Positions 46,873-58,850 of a stretch of DNA of 64,000 nt are shown here, piece after piece. The DNA lies in contig NC_089587.1 of NCBI RefSeq assembly GCF_019320115.1, positions 103,881,861 through 103,945,860 of the forward strand, read 5' to 3'. The stretch's first letter is position 1; each line of letters opens with the position of its first letter. The notes beneath the pieces were generated by a model. The model saw only the letters and a list, made by a program, of their open reading frames with translations. It did not search any database and was not told the DNA's origin. Made by a program: the position numbers and the translations under genes. The DNA comes from Miscanthus floridulus (lineage: Eukaryota > Streptophyta > Magnoliopsida > Poales > Poaceae).

Positions 46873-47618
46873 ACTCATCTGGGGGGAAAGAAGTATAGAT
46901 TCGCTGTTCTCTGCAACTAAGTTTTGTTTACCTTGTCAGAATGGGTATGGGGATCTCATTGGTGTAAGTACTACCTGAAGACTGAGGTCTTGTTTCTCCT
47001 GCTGACATTGGATTAGGACTAGCAAGCAGTTTAACTTTGTCTGTTCTAGCTTTAAATATAATATATATAGTAGATGTATTGTACATTAACTCATGGCCAA
47101 CTGTATGTGATTATTAGTTAATAATAAGAAGTACTGATTCTTGGTATATTTTCATATGACACAGTGTTTCATCACCCTGTTCTGCCTCCAAACTGTCTAA
47201 CCTAATTCAAATCAGTCCCAGCATGCTAGTTGCTTCAACAGCCAAGGCATAAATGAAGAATCAATTGATCATATATGATTTCTGCACAATGCCACTGTTA
47301 GTAATCAAGTAAACACGACCAGTTAATTGAATGATATGCATTCAGATTGTTGGCCTCAGTCTCTTGTATGCTTAGCATACAATGAATAGCTATGATCTAT
47401 ACGTGTATATCTGCAGTAACCAATGGCTGTCTGAAAGCACAGGACATATTTTTACCCTCCCATTTGGTTAACAAAAATTGTTTCTAACTACCCTCTGCTT
47501 TATACTATGAACATTTACATATTGTGAAGAGGATCATTTTGCTTCTATGCAAAATTTGTGAATTTTTTTTTTCTGTATCTTCTAGTACTAAAGAAATCAG
47601 GACTAATTCTTTTTTCCA
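46873..47618. other. Convergent 3' region between the two genes
   Basis: AT-rich with no coding sequence. It must hold both 3' UTRs and polyadenylation sites. AATAAT/AATAAG-type words occur at about 47120-47130 for the plus-strand gene; a minus-strand signal is not evident. Confidence 0.5.
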
Positions 47619-50600
47619 TCAGAAGTACTCCTTGTGGAAATCAAAGCGGGTTCCCGTTTTGTGGCTCATGTCAAGTGACAGTTTCTTCAGTTCTTTGGCA
47701 AGTGTAGGTCTCCCACAGTAAAATACCCCTGCATGCATAATAAACTCTCATGATCAGAATGACGAACACTTGATCGATGCTCAATAGTTTTTTTATGCCT
47801 TTCAGTGTGCTGAGAAAAAAAATGAATACATTGGGGGCAAAATATTACCGACTGTAGAATTTGGGTGCTTGGACGCTATTCTTGTAAATACTTCTTTCCA
47901 GTTAGGTCTTGCAAAATGTGTCCTGACCTGAAACATGAACACAATTAATATGTTCAAAAGCAATCATGATCATCAACATTCCCGAGATTATTATTCAGCG
48001 AATTCATGATACTCTGTTTACTGAACCAAAGTGTGTTTACCCTTGTGCCTGACACTATGTCTACGCCATGCTTGGCGTGGTTCAGGGCCTGCACCATCGA
48101 CAGCAGGGTCGTCCTTGCATCTCGCTCCTCATACACGCTCGTCAGATAGTTGTGCAGCTCAATGACACCCTGGTTAAACCATCAGGAAGACAGGAACCCC
48201 ATCGTCATGAGTACATTAACAACATCTGCAAGGAAAACAGCACACAGAAAGGCAGAGACATCACCTTCTTGTCCATTTCAGCGACCTCATTCATCACCCC
48301 CTTGAACCACTCGAATGATCCAGGCTCCCTTGTGACCCAGTAGAAGTGTGCGCAGCTTGTTCGGTATGCCCGCCTCTTGTTGCTGCTGCTCGCCGTTGAT
48401 GCGCTCAAGCTGTTGGCGCTGTCCTCGGACCGGCTGGTCTCCATTGCCAGGTCCTGAAAGGTTCAGACAAAGTGACCGTCAGTGTCAGGCAAGCAAGAAC
48501 TGAGTCACAGAAAGCTGAAGAATGGATGCTACAATGAGTCGATACCATCAGCTCGTCAGCCAGCTTGATGTTGTTCAGAAGATCTCTCAGGATGCTGATG
48601 AAAGGCGTTGCGCCGATCCCAAGGCCGACAAGGAGCAGCACGTCATAGTTCCTGAAATCCTGCGCTGGGGCGCCGTAGGGGCCATCGACCAGCAACCTTG
48701 GCGGACTGCATCAGAGCCCAGAGGAGGCAAGGCATTGCTCAGTTTTCATATTGATCAGGCAGCTCTCAAACAGGGGAGCAGACATGGCGTGGAGAATGCA
48801 TGCATGGAAGAACCTCTTGTGCTCCACCGCGCCTAGCTCCGAGAAGGCAGCCCTTCGGGGCACGCATGGCGTGAAATAGTTCTCGACGAAGATTCGCTTG
48901 AGTTCCTGTGTCCAGTCACCCCTGGTCTGGATGTGGACGCTGATGTAGTCGTCTCCAGGAGCTGAAGTGATGGAGAACGGATGCCTGCCATTCGAAGAAG
49001 CAGTATCAGAGATGAGTGTAACAAAAAGAAGCAAGGGTGATCGATCGAACAAGTGGACAAATGAAGAGTCACGCATACCACTCAAATGGGGAGATCGTTG
49101 GACACTGGAGGAATATGTACTGCCCACTTCTGTAGCGGAATCCATAGGGTTTCGACATGGTTATGGTCAAGACGTTCCCCGGTAGAAGGCACACCTGAGT
49201 GAACCAGATTGCAGTAAGAGCATGCATATACTTTTCATCTCTTCCTACTTCCAACCATCGGGTATTTGTATCTTGCTTATGACAAGCTAATTCATTTTTT
49301 TCCAATAATTAGCTTATCCTAAACATCATATATTCTCTCTTTTCTTAAGGAAGAAAAGGAGCAGCAGAAAACCCCAAGCCATTTTCTTTGTTTAGATCAT
49401 TCTTTTTGTGAGCATCCAGTTTGGTCTTGAAATTGTGGGACTACTGAGGCCCTGTTTAGTTTCCAAAATTTTTTGCCTCATACAATAAAAGAGCATGTTT
49501 GAACATATGCATAAAGTACTAAATATAGACGAAAAAAAAAACTAATTGCACAGTTCTCGGTAAAATCACGAGACGAATCTTTTAAGCCTAATTAGTCCAT
49601 GAAAAGCCTTAAGTGCTACAGTAACCCACATGTGCTAATGACCGATTAATTAGTATCATTAGATTCGTCTCGCAGTTTTCTGATGGGTTCTGTAATTTGT
49701 TTTTTATTAATATCCAAAAACCCCTCCCGACATCCTTCCAACACATTCGATGTGACACCCAAAAATTTTCACCTCCCCAACTAAACACACCCTGACATGA
49801 AGTGACCTACTAGCTAGTGATGGGCAGTTGTTGTAAATGAGACAAGTGTTCAATTAAGCCTACATGACCCTATTACATATCCTAGTGCCAACATGACCTA
49901 GCACCATATCCTCATCATACTGGCCACATGCCAGAATCCTTTTATATGACTCTGAAACCATCCATTCTCCCAACGGCAACGATGCTTTCGACAGTTTGCA
50001 AGAGCAAAGACACAATTGACCCAGACCAAGCCATACGCCCGTTTGTCTTTTCGACCAACTGACGATGATGATATAATGTGATAGTTTGTTGTCACTTGTC
50101 AGCGAGGGTGCCAAGTGCCAACTGATGCTAGCCATCCAGATTATGAGACATATATATGCAGGGGACAGAGGCTAGATTATGATACGCTACGCCTGGGTGA
50201 TAACTGCTCTCAAAACTTCAGATAATGAGATGTTTAGATGTGGTCTAGGATGTTAAGTTACCTTGAGAATCTTGACTGCGTAAGCCTTGGATCGGAAGGC
50301 CCGTAGTGTCCGTTCCCCGACGTAAAGCACCAGGGGTACAGAAATGTACATCCATGTCTGCATCACGGAAGAGATCACACTGTCAGCATCAAGTTTTTGT
50401 CTGCTCCGTTATTAAAAAGAGAATGAAGAGGTTAGATGCAGACAACTCAAAACACTTGGAGAATGTATCAACATAGCACCAGGTTTTCTGATTCTCGTCG
50501 ACAGGCCAAGTGAAGATCATCTTACTAAGGCTGCAGCAGGTAGCAGTGCTTACACTTACAGTACTAACGTTTTATATTCTAGTACAACATTGTTTCAGGT

Positions 50601-53600
50601 TCCAAGTTAAATACAAATTAATCTGAACTGCACCAACCAACACATAATATCCAACCACCGAGTTTGGCAGCTGTCAGATTCCCTTGTGCACAGCATAGGA
50701 ATGCCCATTCAAGTGTCTTGCAATGTGCTAAAAAATGGCAGTTGTATAGCGGTGAGTGCAAAAGTTTGTATTCTTGCGCATTTCGGGTCCAAGGAACAGT
50801 TTTTTGAATTAATTGCTAGCAGATGCCACATCCGTGACACCTTTACAACGAAGCCCGCCACCGCAACATGTGGCAATACGAAAACAAATAAGAATTCATC
50901 AGAAATTTGCAAAGGACCTGAAACAGGTGTTTACAAAATAGAGGCTGCTGCTCTCCAACAGTGGTCCTGAAAAGGAGGTTTATTTATCACAAACGGATTA
51001 GGCTTGGCGCTAAAAGGGTCGTCCCAAACTCCCAAGGGGCCAAGGGGGTGTCGTGTGTCTTGTCAGCCTGTCCCTGTGGTGATGTGGATTCGATCCCCAT
51101 CCGGCCAGTTGCTGAGACGTGTACGCATGAAACGACATGGCAACGCTCTCGCTGCTCTGGGCTGGGACTGGGACTGATCCAGAGCTGGCTGCTGGCGACA
51201 TGGATCTTTTCCTGTCATGGTATTATTCATTCATGGGAGAGAGTTCGTACGGTACGGGTGCAGGCGGCCATGACTACGAACACGAGATAGCTTACGGCTA
51301 AAGCCTTTAAGCTGCCCGTGTCCACTGATGCGAACGTGCTTGATTGACAGGTACGCTTTGTTAATGCTATGCAGATACGCTTGGGGTTCCGTCTTGTCTT
51401 GACCTCAACGGACCACCAACCGGCACTGCCTGATGATGCCTGTGACCTGACCTGACCTGACCCCTCCCAACATGCATGATCAGCGATTGATCGAGCATGG
51501 CTACTAGCGATCCAAACATGTTGCCTCCTCATTTCGGCAAGAGTGTTTGGCTACTAGCATGCGTACATGCATGCGTGGCTGCGATAATCCAGGACGCCTA
51601 TGACTTACTAAAGTTTTGGCCAGCTCTGCAAAGCTTATCAAACTGTCCCTCCCGTATATGTGAGGTTGGAGCACATTGACGGACATGTCACCCTCCTCTC
51701 TAGGAATAGGGAAAACAGTCTCAAACAGCGCAACGCAAGGTGGTGGCCTACCTTAATTTCTTCGGGCCTGTTCGCTTCTCTTATAATCCGTTTTTTTCAG
51801 CTTGTTTTTTTTTCAGTCGAAACAATGTTTTTCTCTCACAACAAATTAGCTAGAACAGTGTTTCGGCTTGTTTTTTCAGCGAAGCGAACGGGGCCTCCAT
51901 CTCCAATTAATGTCCCAGACCCTACGTACTCCATTACTGTGCAAAATGGGTATGATGCATGCATGCCTTGTGACAGTACGCCGCCTACGATCTTTCTGAA
52001 CTCTGGCTTAGCTCGACCGGCCAGTCCTTAGCTTCAGCTACATTTTATATTTCCTTCTTATCTAAAAAAACAGTTTATATTTCCTTGTCCGTGGTGGCCA
52101 GTGCCCATCAAGTCATCAACATAATAACAGCCGCGAAGGCGACGGATGGAAACGGATCAAAGCCAAAGAATCGCAGAGATCGACAGAAAGTGTGCACATC
52201 TATCATAGAGCTTTCCTCGATGCAAAGGACCGAATCAGGACCAAAATGTGAGCCTGTAACGATCGAGAGAGCTACTATATATATACGGTATATGTGCAGC
52301 GAGCTAGAATATTAAACACACTGATGAATAACCACTGCTAGCTGCTCATGTATTAGGATAGATTGAGTAGTGAGTGATATAGTTACGTACCGTCCTCTGG
52401 TACCACTTGTCGACGAGGAACACGAACCAGCCGTGGACGATCAGCAGGAGGTAGACGACGATGAGCAGGTGGTGCGAGTACCAGAAGGCGTTGAAGCCGG
52501 CGAGGTGGGCGAGCGGGAAGAAAGGGAGCCGCCGCCACCATCGGCCGCCGCCGGCGCCCCTGCTGGCTGCCTTGGCCTCCTCCCGCTTCCGGAATGGGCG
52601 CGTGGCGAGGGTGAAGGAGATGGCCATGAGCGTGACCATGACGATCCCCGTGACGCCCTCGGCGCCGGCGAGGAGGCCCCGGTAGCTGGGCTTGTCCCGC
52701 CCGAAGAAGCGCGCCACCAGCCGGTACTCGTCTGGCCCCGACGCGATCAGCCGCGGGAAGTCGCACGCCAGGTGGTTCCCCGCGTGCAGGCAGATGCCCA
52801 CCGCGATAGCGAAAGCGATGATCTGCGCCATGCCATTGCATTGCATTTTTGCATGCATGCCATCATATATATGCTATGCATGGGTAATTCATATTGATCG
52901 ATTGATTAATTCATCATCACAGTTAATCAAAAGCACTAAAACCATCTTAATACAACTTTTGAATTCAAAAAAAAAATCGTAATGCAACTTTTTTTTTTAA
53001 AAAAAAACGTCATGAAGTAATTATGGCCAGGTGGTGGTGATAGCACACCTTAAATATTAATACTTGATAAGGCATTGCACTGGCTAGGTACTTGCATCAA
53101 GAAAGCAAGCAAGCAAGCAAGCAATCAAAGGCGTTACCAAGTGTCAAACGCGAAATAAATCATTGGGACCCGGGGTATCTGATTCTCTATGCTTTCAGCT
53201 GTCTAATAATCGCATTATTAGGTTATGTGTCGCAAACTTCGTTAGCGAAAACTGGATTGAACTAAGGTGAATTAATGCACGTGTTGAATATTTATAATAT
53301 TGAAATAAAATCAGCCTTAATCTTGGCATGATTGGAGGAGCATTCGCCCGACTAGGTCATGAAAGTTTTTTACTGTTTGCACGACTGAACACAACGTGGA
53401 TCAACGCTTTAAGATTACATTTCAACACGTTTCTCTCAAGACAAGACTCGAGACTCGAGAGGGGTGCGCATGGCCCCCACCTGGCAGCGGAAAACCTGTC
53501 GGTCCGGTGACTTCCACTTCCACGTCATGGGAGTATTCGGACCAGAAATCTTGACCAGGAGTCCAGGACAAGACTGCTGCCGGGCCGCGCGCGTACCCGG

Positions 53601-55936
53601 CGCGGAGACACGCGGATCTTCTGCGCCGTCCCGTTCGCAGGCCTCCCGGCAAACCGCTAATCTGACTTCTGATTGGACCGCGAGGGAAAGGTCCCACAGC
53701 GACCCCCAAAGTACGCGACGGCCCGAAAGGCCAAAAAGCCGTGCGGCAAAGCCGCACGAGATCCAAGCCCGCATGGCCCCACGCGGCATTGGCCCAATGA
53801 TTGACCGCGCGACGCAAAACACGACGGACGCCGGCGCCTCGCCACCGACGGCGACCGACCACCCTCCGGCAGCGCCGCAGTAAGTAGTACAGGACTTCGA
53901 ACTTACTGTATTACTATGGGGTGTGGCCCCCGCATGCCAGGAGATCTTTGTATTACCTTGTGGAAGGCGATGCTGTCGTCGAAGGGGACGAAGAATCGCG
54001 CCCAGGTGGAGCGGAGCCACGTCAGCGTGTTGCGGCAGACCGGGAGCAGCACGAGCGCCATGTTGAGCTTGAGCGTCTCGGCGGCGCCCTTGGCCGTCGG
54101 AAGGCAGTACCCCATCACCCGGAACGCCGCCGACCGCCGGTACTGCACGAACCGCCACGCGAACAGCGACGCCATGGCCGCGAGCCACAGCGCCACCACC
54201 CACGCGCGCCGCCAGCTCTCCGCCGCCGCCACGCGAGCCCGCGCCGCCGCGCGCCGCGGGATCCACCTCCGCCGCTGCAGATGCCACTGCGACGACGGCT
54301 GCGGCTGCCCGCCTGCGCCCGCACCCACGCCGGCGCCGGCGCTCAGGCCCTGGCTCCACTGCGCCGCGCTGCCGCTGCTCATCGGCCGGCTGTAGGTCAT
54401 GTACGCGTCGCGCTGCAGGAGCAGCGCCTCCAGCTGCCAGAGCTGCGTGCGGACGTGGCCAGGCCAGCCAGCAACACTCAACAGAAGTACACTAGGTATT
54501 GACACGTAGCTGTGGTGTATTTGTACGCATGTATCCGTACCTCTATGTAGCTGAGATTCTCCGGATCGAGCTCCTCCATGATCAGGGACGCGTACTCCTC
54601 AGCCTGCTCCTTAAGCTTCGACAGCTTGTTCGCCGACGCGCTCAGAACGATCAGCTGGGAAAGAAAAATGAAAACTTTTAGTTAGGCTGATCACACGCTG
54701 GAGGTCAAGCCTAATTACCTACCCGCACAGTGAAACTCCATGCATAACTAACCCGATTGAAGTGATAGTTACAGCAATACAAGTAATACTGAGACATGTT
54801 ACTTTCAATTACTCCTGGACTACTAACTTGATTTGATTTACCTCTTGCACTTCTTCCCTCGTGATCCTACCGTCCACGTTGGTGTCCACCCTGAATTGAA
54901 ATGGATTTGTTTCAGGCCAAGAACACAAGCAAAACAGAGGAAATCGGTGCAGGATTGTGAGGGGCTGTCGCGCACATGTCGAAGAAGATTTGGAGGCGCG
55001 CGTCGAAGCTCTGGTCGGAGATTTGCAGCCAGAACTCGTAGAGCTCGTCCTTGCTGATTCGCTCCAGGTTCTGCCGCCGCCGCCGCGCCAGCGCGTCGAA
55101 GATGCCCACGGCGAACTCCTTCGAGTCCACCATCCCTGCAACACCACCAATGCCGTCAGCCCGTCGTGGTGGTGGGCGCGCGCGTGTGATCGCGTCGCGT
55201 TCATGGCTAGTTCGGACGAACGAACGTGCGTACCGATGCAGTCGCCGAAGTCGTCGCGGGCGAGGAGGCCGTCGGTGGCGAGCGCGTTGAAGCGCTCCTC
55301 GACGGCGCGCCAGAGCGCGGCGCTGCCGTCGGCGTCGGTGGTGGTGCGGCTGATGAACCGGAGGCCCTTGAGCGCGCGCCGGGCCCCGGACCGCGACCGG
55401 TTCAGGAGGCGCGCCTGGACGCGCCGCCGCTCGCGGGCCGCCAGCGCCGCCTCCCGCACCACCTGCTGGTCCGAGGACGCCGCGGCGGCCGCGGCCTCGG
55501 GCGGGGGAGGGGGACGGCGCAGCGACGGCGATGGCGACCGCAGCCACGCGAACTTCCTACGGATCCGCGACGACGTCGACGAGCACCGGCTCAGGCTCCG
55601 CGGGCCGTCCGGCGTGTGCGGCGCCGGGCCGGGCAGCGACGTTGTGGGCGTCCCGTACAGCGCCGCCGTGGTGGGCGTGACGCTGCGCACCACCATGGAC
55701 TCCTCGTCCAGCTCCAGCATCACCTCCACGAGGTCGCTCTGGTCCGCGAGGAACGCCGGCAGCATTCCCCCGTCCGCGGCGGACGTGGAGGCGGCGACGT
55801 ACTCGTCGCTGTGCGCCGTGATGAAGGACTCATTGTCCGACACGTCGGTCTGGTCGTCGGCGAGGTAGTCCGCGATGCGCCGGCGCCAGGTCCGCCGCCC
55901 GCTCCCTGACGACGACCCCCGCGACGGCGCCCACAT
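47619..55936 (-). CDS. RBOH: Respiratory burst oxidase homologue (NADPH oxidase)
   Basis: Fourteen exons on the minus strand: 55936-55234, 55135-54976, 54890-54842, 54654-54541, 54442-53957, 52822-52391, 50357-50262, 49194-49079, 48984-48814, 48705-48546, 48453-48265, 48169-48041, 47927-47849, 47728-47619. All introns are GT-AG; the frame of 997 codons is intact. Residues 1-234 are the regulatory N-terminus; EF-hand loop [12 protein letters not shown] 290-301, with a degenerate second hand before [10 protein letters not shown]. Six-helix ferric-reductase core about 395-665 with haem-type His517, 521, 621/622 and 634. FAD motif [12 protein letters not shown] 720-731, NADPH motifs VDGPYGAP 782-789 and GLGIGATPF 803-811, end FHKEYF. 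Makes apoplastic superoxide; Ca2+ and kinase controlled by family knowledge. The ATG at 55936 has G at -3. Confidence 0.95.
49450..49795. mobile_element. MITE in RBOH intron 7
   Basis: GGCCCTGTTTAGTT at the left and the reverse complement of GGGTGTGTTTAGTT at the right. The interior has CGAGACGAATC / ATTCGTCTCG inverted words, found also in the candidate at 61428-61685. Length about 345 bp. This is a common grass MITE type whose superfamily (hAT or PIF/Harbinger) I cannot settle here. Confidence 0.65.
50358..52390 (-). other. RBOH intron 6
   Basis: A 2.0-kb intron, the longest in the gene. Apart from the MITE at 51768-51895, no element or alternative exon is recognised; open frames there are short and lack homology I can name. 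Confidence 0.5.
51768..51895. mobile_element. hAT-like MITE in RBOH intron 6
   Basis: Near-perfect 15-bp inverted ends, GGGCCTGTTCGCTTC and GGCCCCGTTCGCTTC, bound about 128 bp that can fold back (TTTTTCAGC repeats). Target duplication not clear. Confidence 0.6.
52823..53956 (-). other. RBOH intron 5
   Basis: A 1.13-kb intron. A GCAA tetranucleotide run lies at about 53103-53123. 53430-53880 is GC-rich with long overlapping open frames on both strands, which reflect base composition; the flanking exons join in frame without it. Confidence 0.55.
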
Positions 55937-56330
55937 GGCCGTCCCTCCCCTAGGCTTCTTGGCACCGCTGCTGCCCTCGCGGCGTGTGCATATCCCCGCG
56001 GCCTGGAAGGCTGGAACAGGAGCGCCGCTCTGCTTGTACTTGGCCTCACCCTGCTCACTGCTCAGGTGATCAGCTTGCTTGTCGCGAGCCTGCCGAGCTG
56101 AGCAGCTGAGGGCGGGCCGAGCGGCAGGCAGGGCGATGTATATGCTCGGCCGGGCGTTCGGCGCCACTACCTGGTGGTTGGGATTCGGTGCGCCGAGTCG
56201 CGGACGCTTCCAAGAGGACCATATGAAAGTAGGCAAACGGTGGGTGTCGTGTGACACGGGCTTGTTAGTGCAGCCACTGACTGGAAGGTTCTCTCGCCTG
56301 CACGAATTTTAACTATTTTTCATTCAGTAA
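55937..56330 (-). promoter_or_regulatory. RBOH 5' UTR and probable core promoter
   Basis: GC-rich sequence upstream of the start codon. The reading frame stays open upstream to 56257, where an in-frame ATG (MSHDTHRLP) lies, but that extension has no family resemblance. A weak TATA-like word (CATATACA) is at about 56136-56143 on the minus strand, about 200 bp above the start codon. Confidence 0.35.
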
Positions 56331-57945
56331 ATTTTTGCGTATTCGCGCCAAATTCAGGAGACGAGATCGCATTAGGGCTACCGAACTGGATACCGACTTT
56401 GTTTATATGTGTTATTATCTGTTCCTTGTTTTTATTAACAACTGAATTTGCAGTAATGAATTACAGGAGCCGGTGAGGTTAACGAACACTGAAATCGACC
56501 CGGGCAAGTTGGAGGATAATGATTAGACCAATCTGTGCGCTCTGTTTGTGTTAGCCCTGGGCAGGCATTTGACATTTTAGAAACAAAAATTAGTCCATGT
56601 TCATAGAAGACTACAGCTACTGCCATTTTCTGCTTACAAATACTGCCATTTTGTTCTCTGGAAAAAAGAATAGTGCCATTTTAGGGTTGCTACAGCTTAC
56701 AGATACTGCCATTTCTGCTTGCTCCACAGAATTTAGAGAAGACTCAGGTCTGAAAACGGGTAGTGCTTGGGAAGAACGATGAGCGGCTGGATCCTTTGAA
56801 TTCTGGGCAAGTGTTGTCTGCCTGTCTGCAGGATGATACTGTCGCGCCAAGATGCTCAGCAGCCACCAACCAGTGCTGCTTTTGCTTGCTAGGGCTCTGA
56901 ATCCAGCAGCTTGCTACACCGAGCAGCTTGGCTGCATCTGCACTGAAACTGCACGATGCGCCGACGCCTGTAGCCTTGCCTGCAGGAGCGGCTGGAATGG
57001 GTTTCTGCTCCCAGCTCGGCATCAACTTTCATGGCGCCCATATGTCGGAACAGGGAGGTGGTGCAGTGATCAAGGACCAGTTTCGGCTGATCCAGACCCA
57101 TCAACGTGTGATTGTGTGGGAGGTGAAACGGGCGACGTCATCGCTCTGCTAATGGTTCGCCTTTTTCACCCACCATGATTTCGCCTTTGCATTGCATGCA
57201 TTGGCTGGGGCTGACAGCGCCCAGCGTCTCTGTTATGAAAGGCACGCCGTAACGGACCGAGTGATGCTATCGAGTGACGAGCTAGGTAGCAAAGGCAGCG
57301 TGAGGAGCACGGCTGCCATGGCTGATAGCTCTCTCCTCGATCTCGACCTGTGCCTGTCTGCCATTAGCGTTTTTTTTTCTTTGGTACCTGAAGAAACCAC
57401 GAGGCTTTTCATCCATCTTGAAGGACCATTAGCGTTTGCCGCGTGTTCAGAGGCTTCAGATGCTTGCCAACCTCATGCACAATCGATTAGTTGGGTCACA
57501 CGAATCCTCTATCCATAGTAGCCAGTAGGGGTAGCGTTGTCGCATGACTCCTGTAGTAGAGAGAAAATACGCATGACTTGATAATGGCAGCACCAGCCTT
57601 TCTCTCCAAAAGAACAAAACATGCCTGAACCATTTTACCGAAGTTTTTCCCCCCTCATAAATAGGAAATTGTAGTGGTGCTCCTACACAACCTTTTCTTT
57701 GTTCAAGAGGAAGAGGAGCTTAACTAATTTGCATATATAGAGTATAGTAGGATCATTAATTCGGATTGTACATGAACTTTGCATGTGAACCTGAATTTAA
57801 AGCCCTAATCTATATATCTTGCTTTTTCATGGCATGACAATCGTCATTCACGTGGCAATACAACACAGGTCTTCTTTAGTTGTTGCAACATGTTTATCTA
57901 CCTCATGAGGACCAAACTAAACATATTGTCGCGGTATGGTGGAGG
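56331..57945. other. Intergenic, no gene supported
   Basis: Open frames of 60-108 codons occur on both strands at 56597-57518 but overlap and show no domain. A small diverged repeat with TACTGCCATTT words is at 56611-56730. The rest is featureless. Confidence 0.45.
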
Positions 57946-58155
57946 CAGGGACGAAGCTAGGAAAAAATTTAGGAGGAGCTAAACAACGGCAATTAGCAAG
58001 AAAAGAGGTTCAGCAAATCTCAGCCCCTCCTATCTGTACATCTACAGCTGAAATTTCAGACGGCGGCTCTATGGGGCTTCGCTTGCTCGCGAGCGGGAGG
58101 GGGGGGGGGGGGGCTGGAGGCCCCCTAGCCCCACCGCTGGCTCCGTGCCTGGGTG
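57946..58155. mobile_element. Possible small DNA transposon (MITE)
   Basis: CAGGGACGAAGCTAG at the left and the reverse complement of CAGGCACGGAGCCAG at the right form imperfect inverted ends around about 210 bp. A run of 15 G lies at 58099-58113. Ends resemble those of the candidate in CDKC intron 5. Confidence 0.4.
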
Positions 58156-58622
58156 GAGAGCTTTCTAATCTTTGGAACAGCATAACCCAATAATTTTCTA
58201 GAGGAAACCCCTTCATTTATCGAGTTATTCGCGAAGATCAAGGATGCAGTGAGATGCCAATGTATGAGATAGAGAAAAAATGTATTAATGAGAAATTGTA
58301 AAAAAAAAATCATAACATGCATCTAACCATCGATTTTGTGGAGTTGATAGTAATAGCCATGGGACCTAATTTGCTTCTAATAATATCCACATATGCCATT
58401 ATGAGAAATAACATGAAGTAACCTCTAAATATACATATAAAGTATCCACCTCTGTTATTATAAATGATAACCTAAAGTAATAACCCCTGAATTTGTATCT
58501 AACTTACATCAGCCATTATGGGAAATAGAGAAATGTATGTATTCACGCTTGTAAATACCCTTTTATGTTATTTTTTATGCATAATAAACTAACTCAAAGC
58601 AAACAAACATGATGTGTGCCAC
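58156..58622. repeat. AT-rich stretch with a degenerate 60-bp repeat
   Basis: Between about 58385 and 58535 a unit of roughly 58-60 bp (TATCCAC... CCATTATGAGAAATAAC... AAGTAACC) recurs two and a half times with strong divergence. No coding sequence. Confidence 0.35.
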
Positions 58623-58850
58623 TAGGGATGAAAACGGTAAAAAATGATACTATAATATGGAAACAAAAGTGTTCGGTATAGGAGTTTTCAGTTTTTATCT
58701 AAATAACTAATGAAAAAGCAGTAAAAAAATTGTGCTAAATTCACAAAATGACAACTTTCGTGTTTTTGAAAAAAAGGTTAAAACTGGTAGCATAATTTAG
58801 AAAATAGTATCGACCGGTATGGGACTTTCCATACTGTATAAACCACGAGC
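58623..58850 (+). mobile_element. Ds-like hAT element, degenerate
   Basis: Left end TAGGGATGAAAACGG matches the Ac/Ds terminal repeat. About 170-220 bp further on, TATCGACCGGTATGGGACTTTCC resembles the sub-terminal part of the opposite Ac end, but the final terminal repeat there is decayed. No transposase. Confidence 0.4.

Noticed and set aside
46718..46978. 86-codon frame spanning the last kinase exon
   Set aside because: Wrong frame; splicing at 46825 gives the conserved kinase end ([10 protein letters not shown]).
48711..49145. 144-codon read-through form of the RBOH FAD exon
   Set aside because: The sequence after the AAGAG donor does not resemble RBOH, while splicing to 48705 restores the conserved protein; treated as intron.
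52370..52897. Plus-strand frame of 175 codons, and similar long frames at 53916-55909
   Set aside because: Antisense to RBOH exons 6, 5 and 1; open because of high GC. The minus strand has the conserved protein.
53436..54359. Minus-strand frame of 307 codons as a separate gene
   Set aside because: It runs in another frame through RBOH exon 5 into intron 5 and has no domain; the splice sites give the RBOH product.
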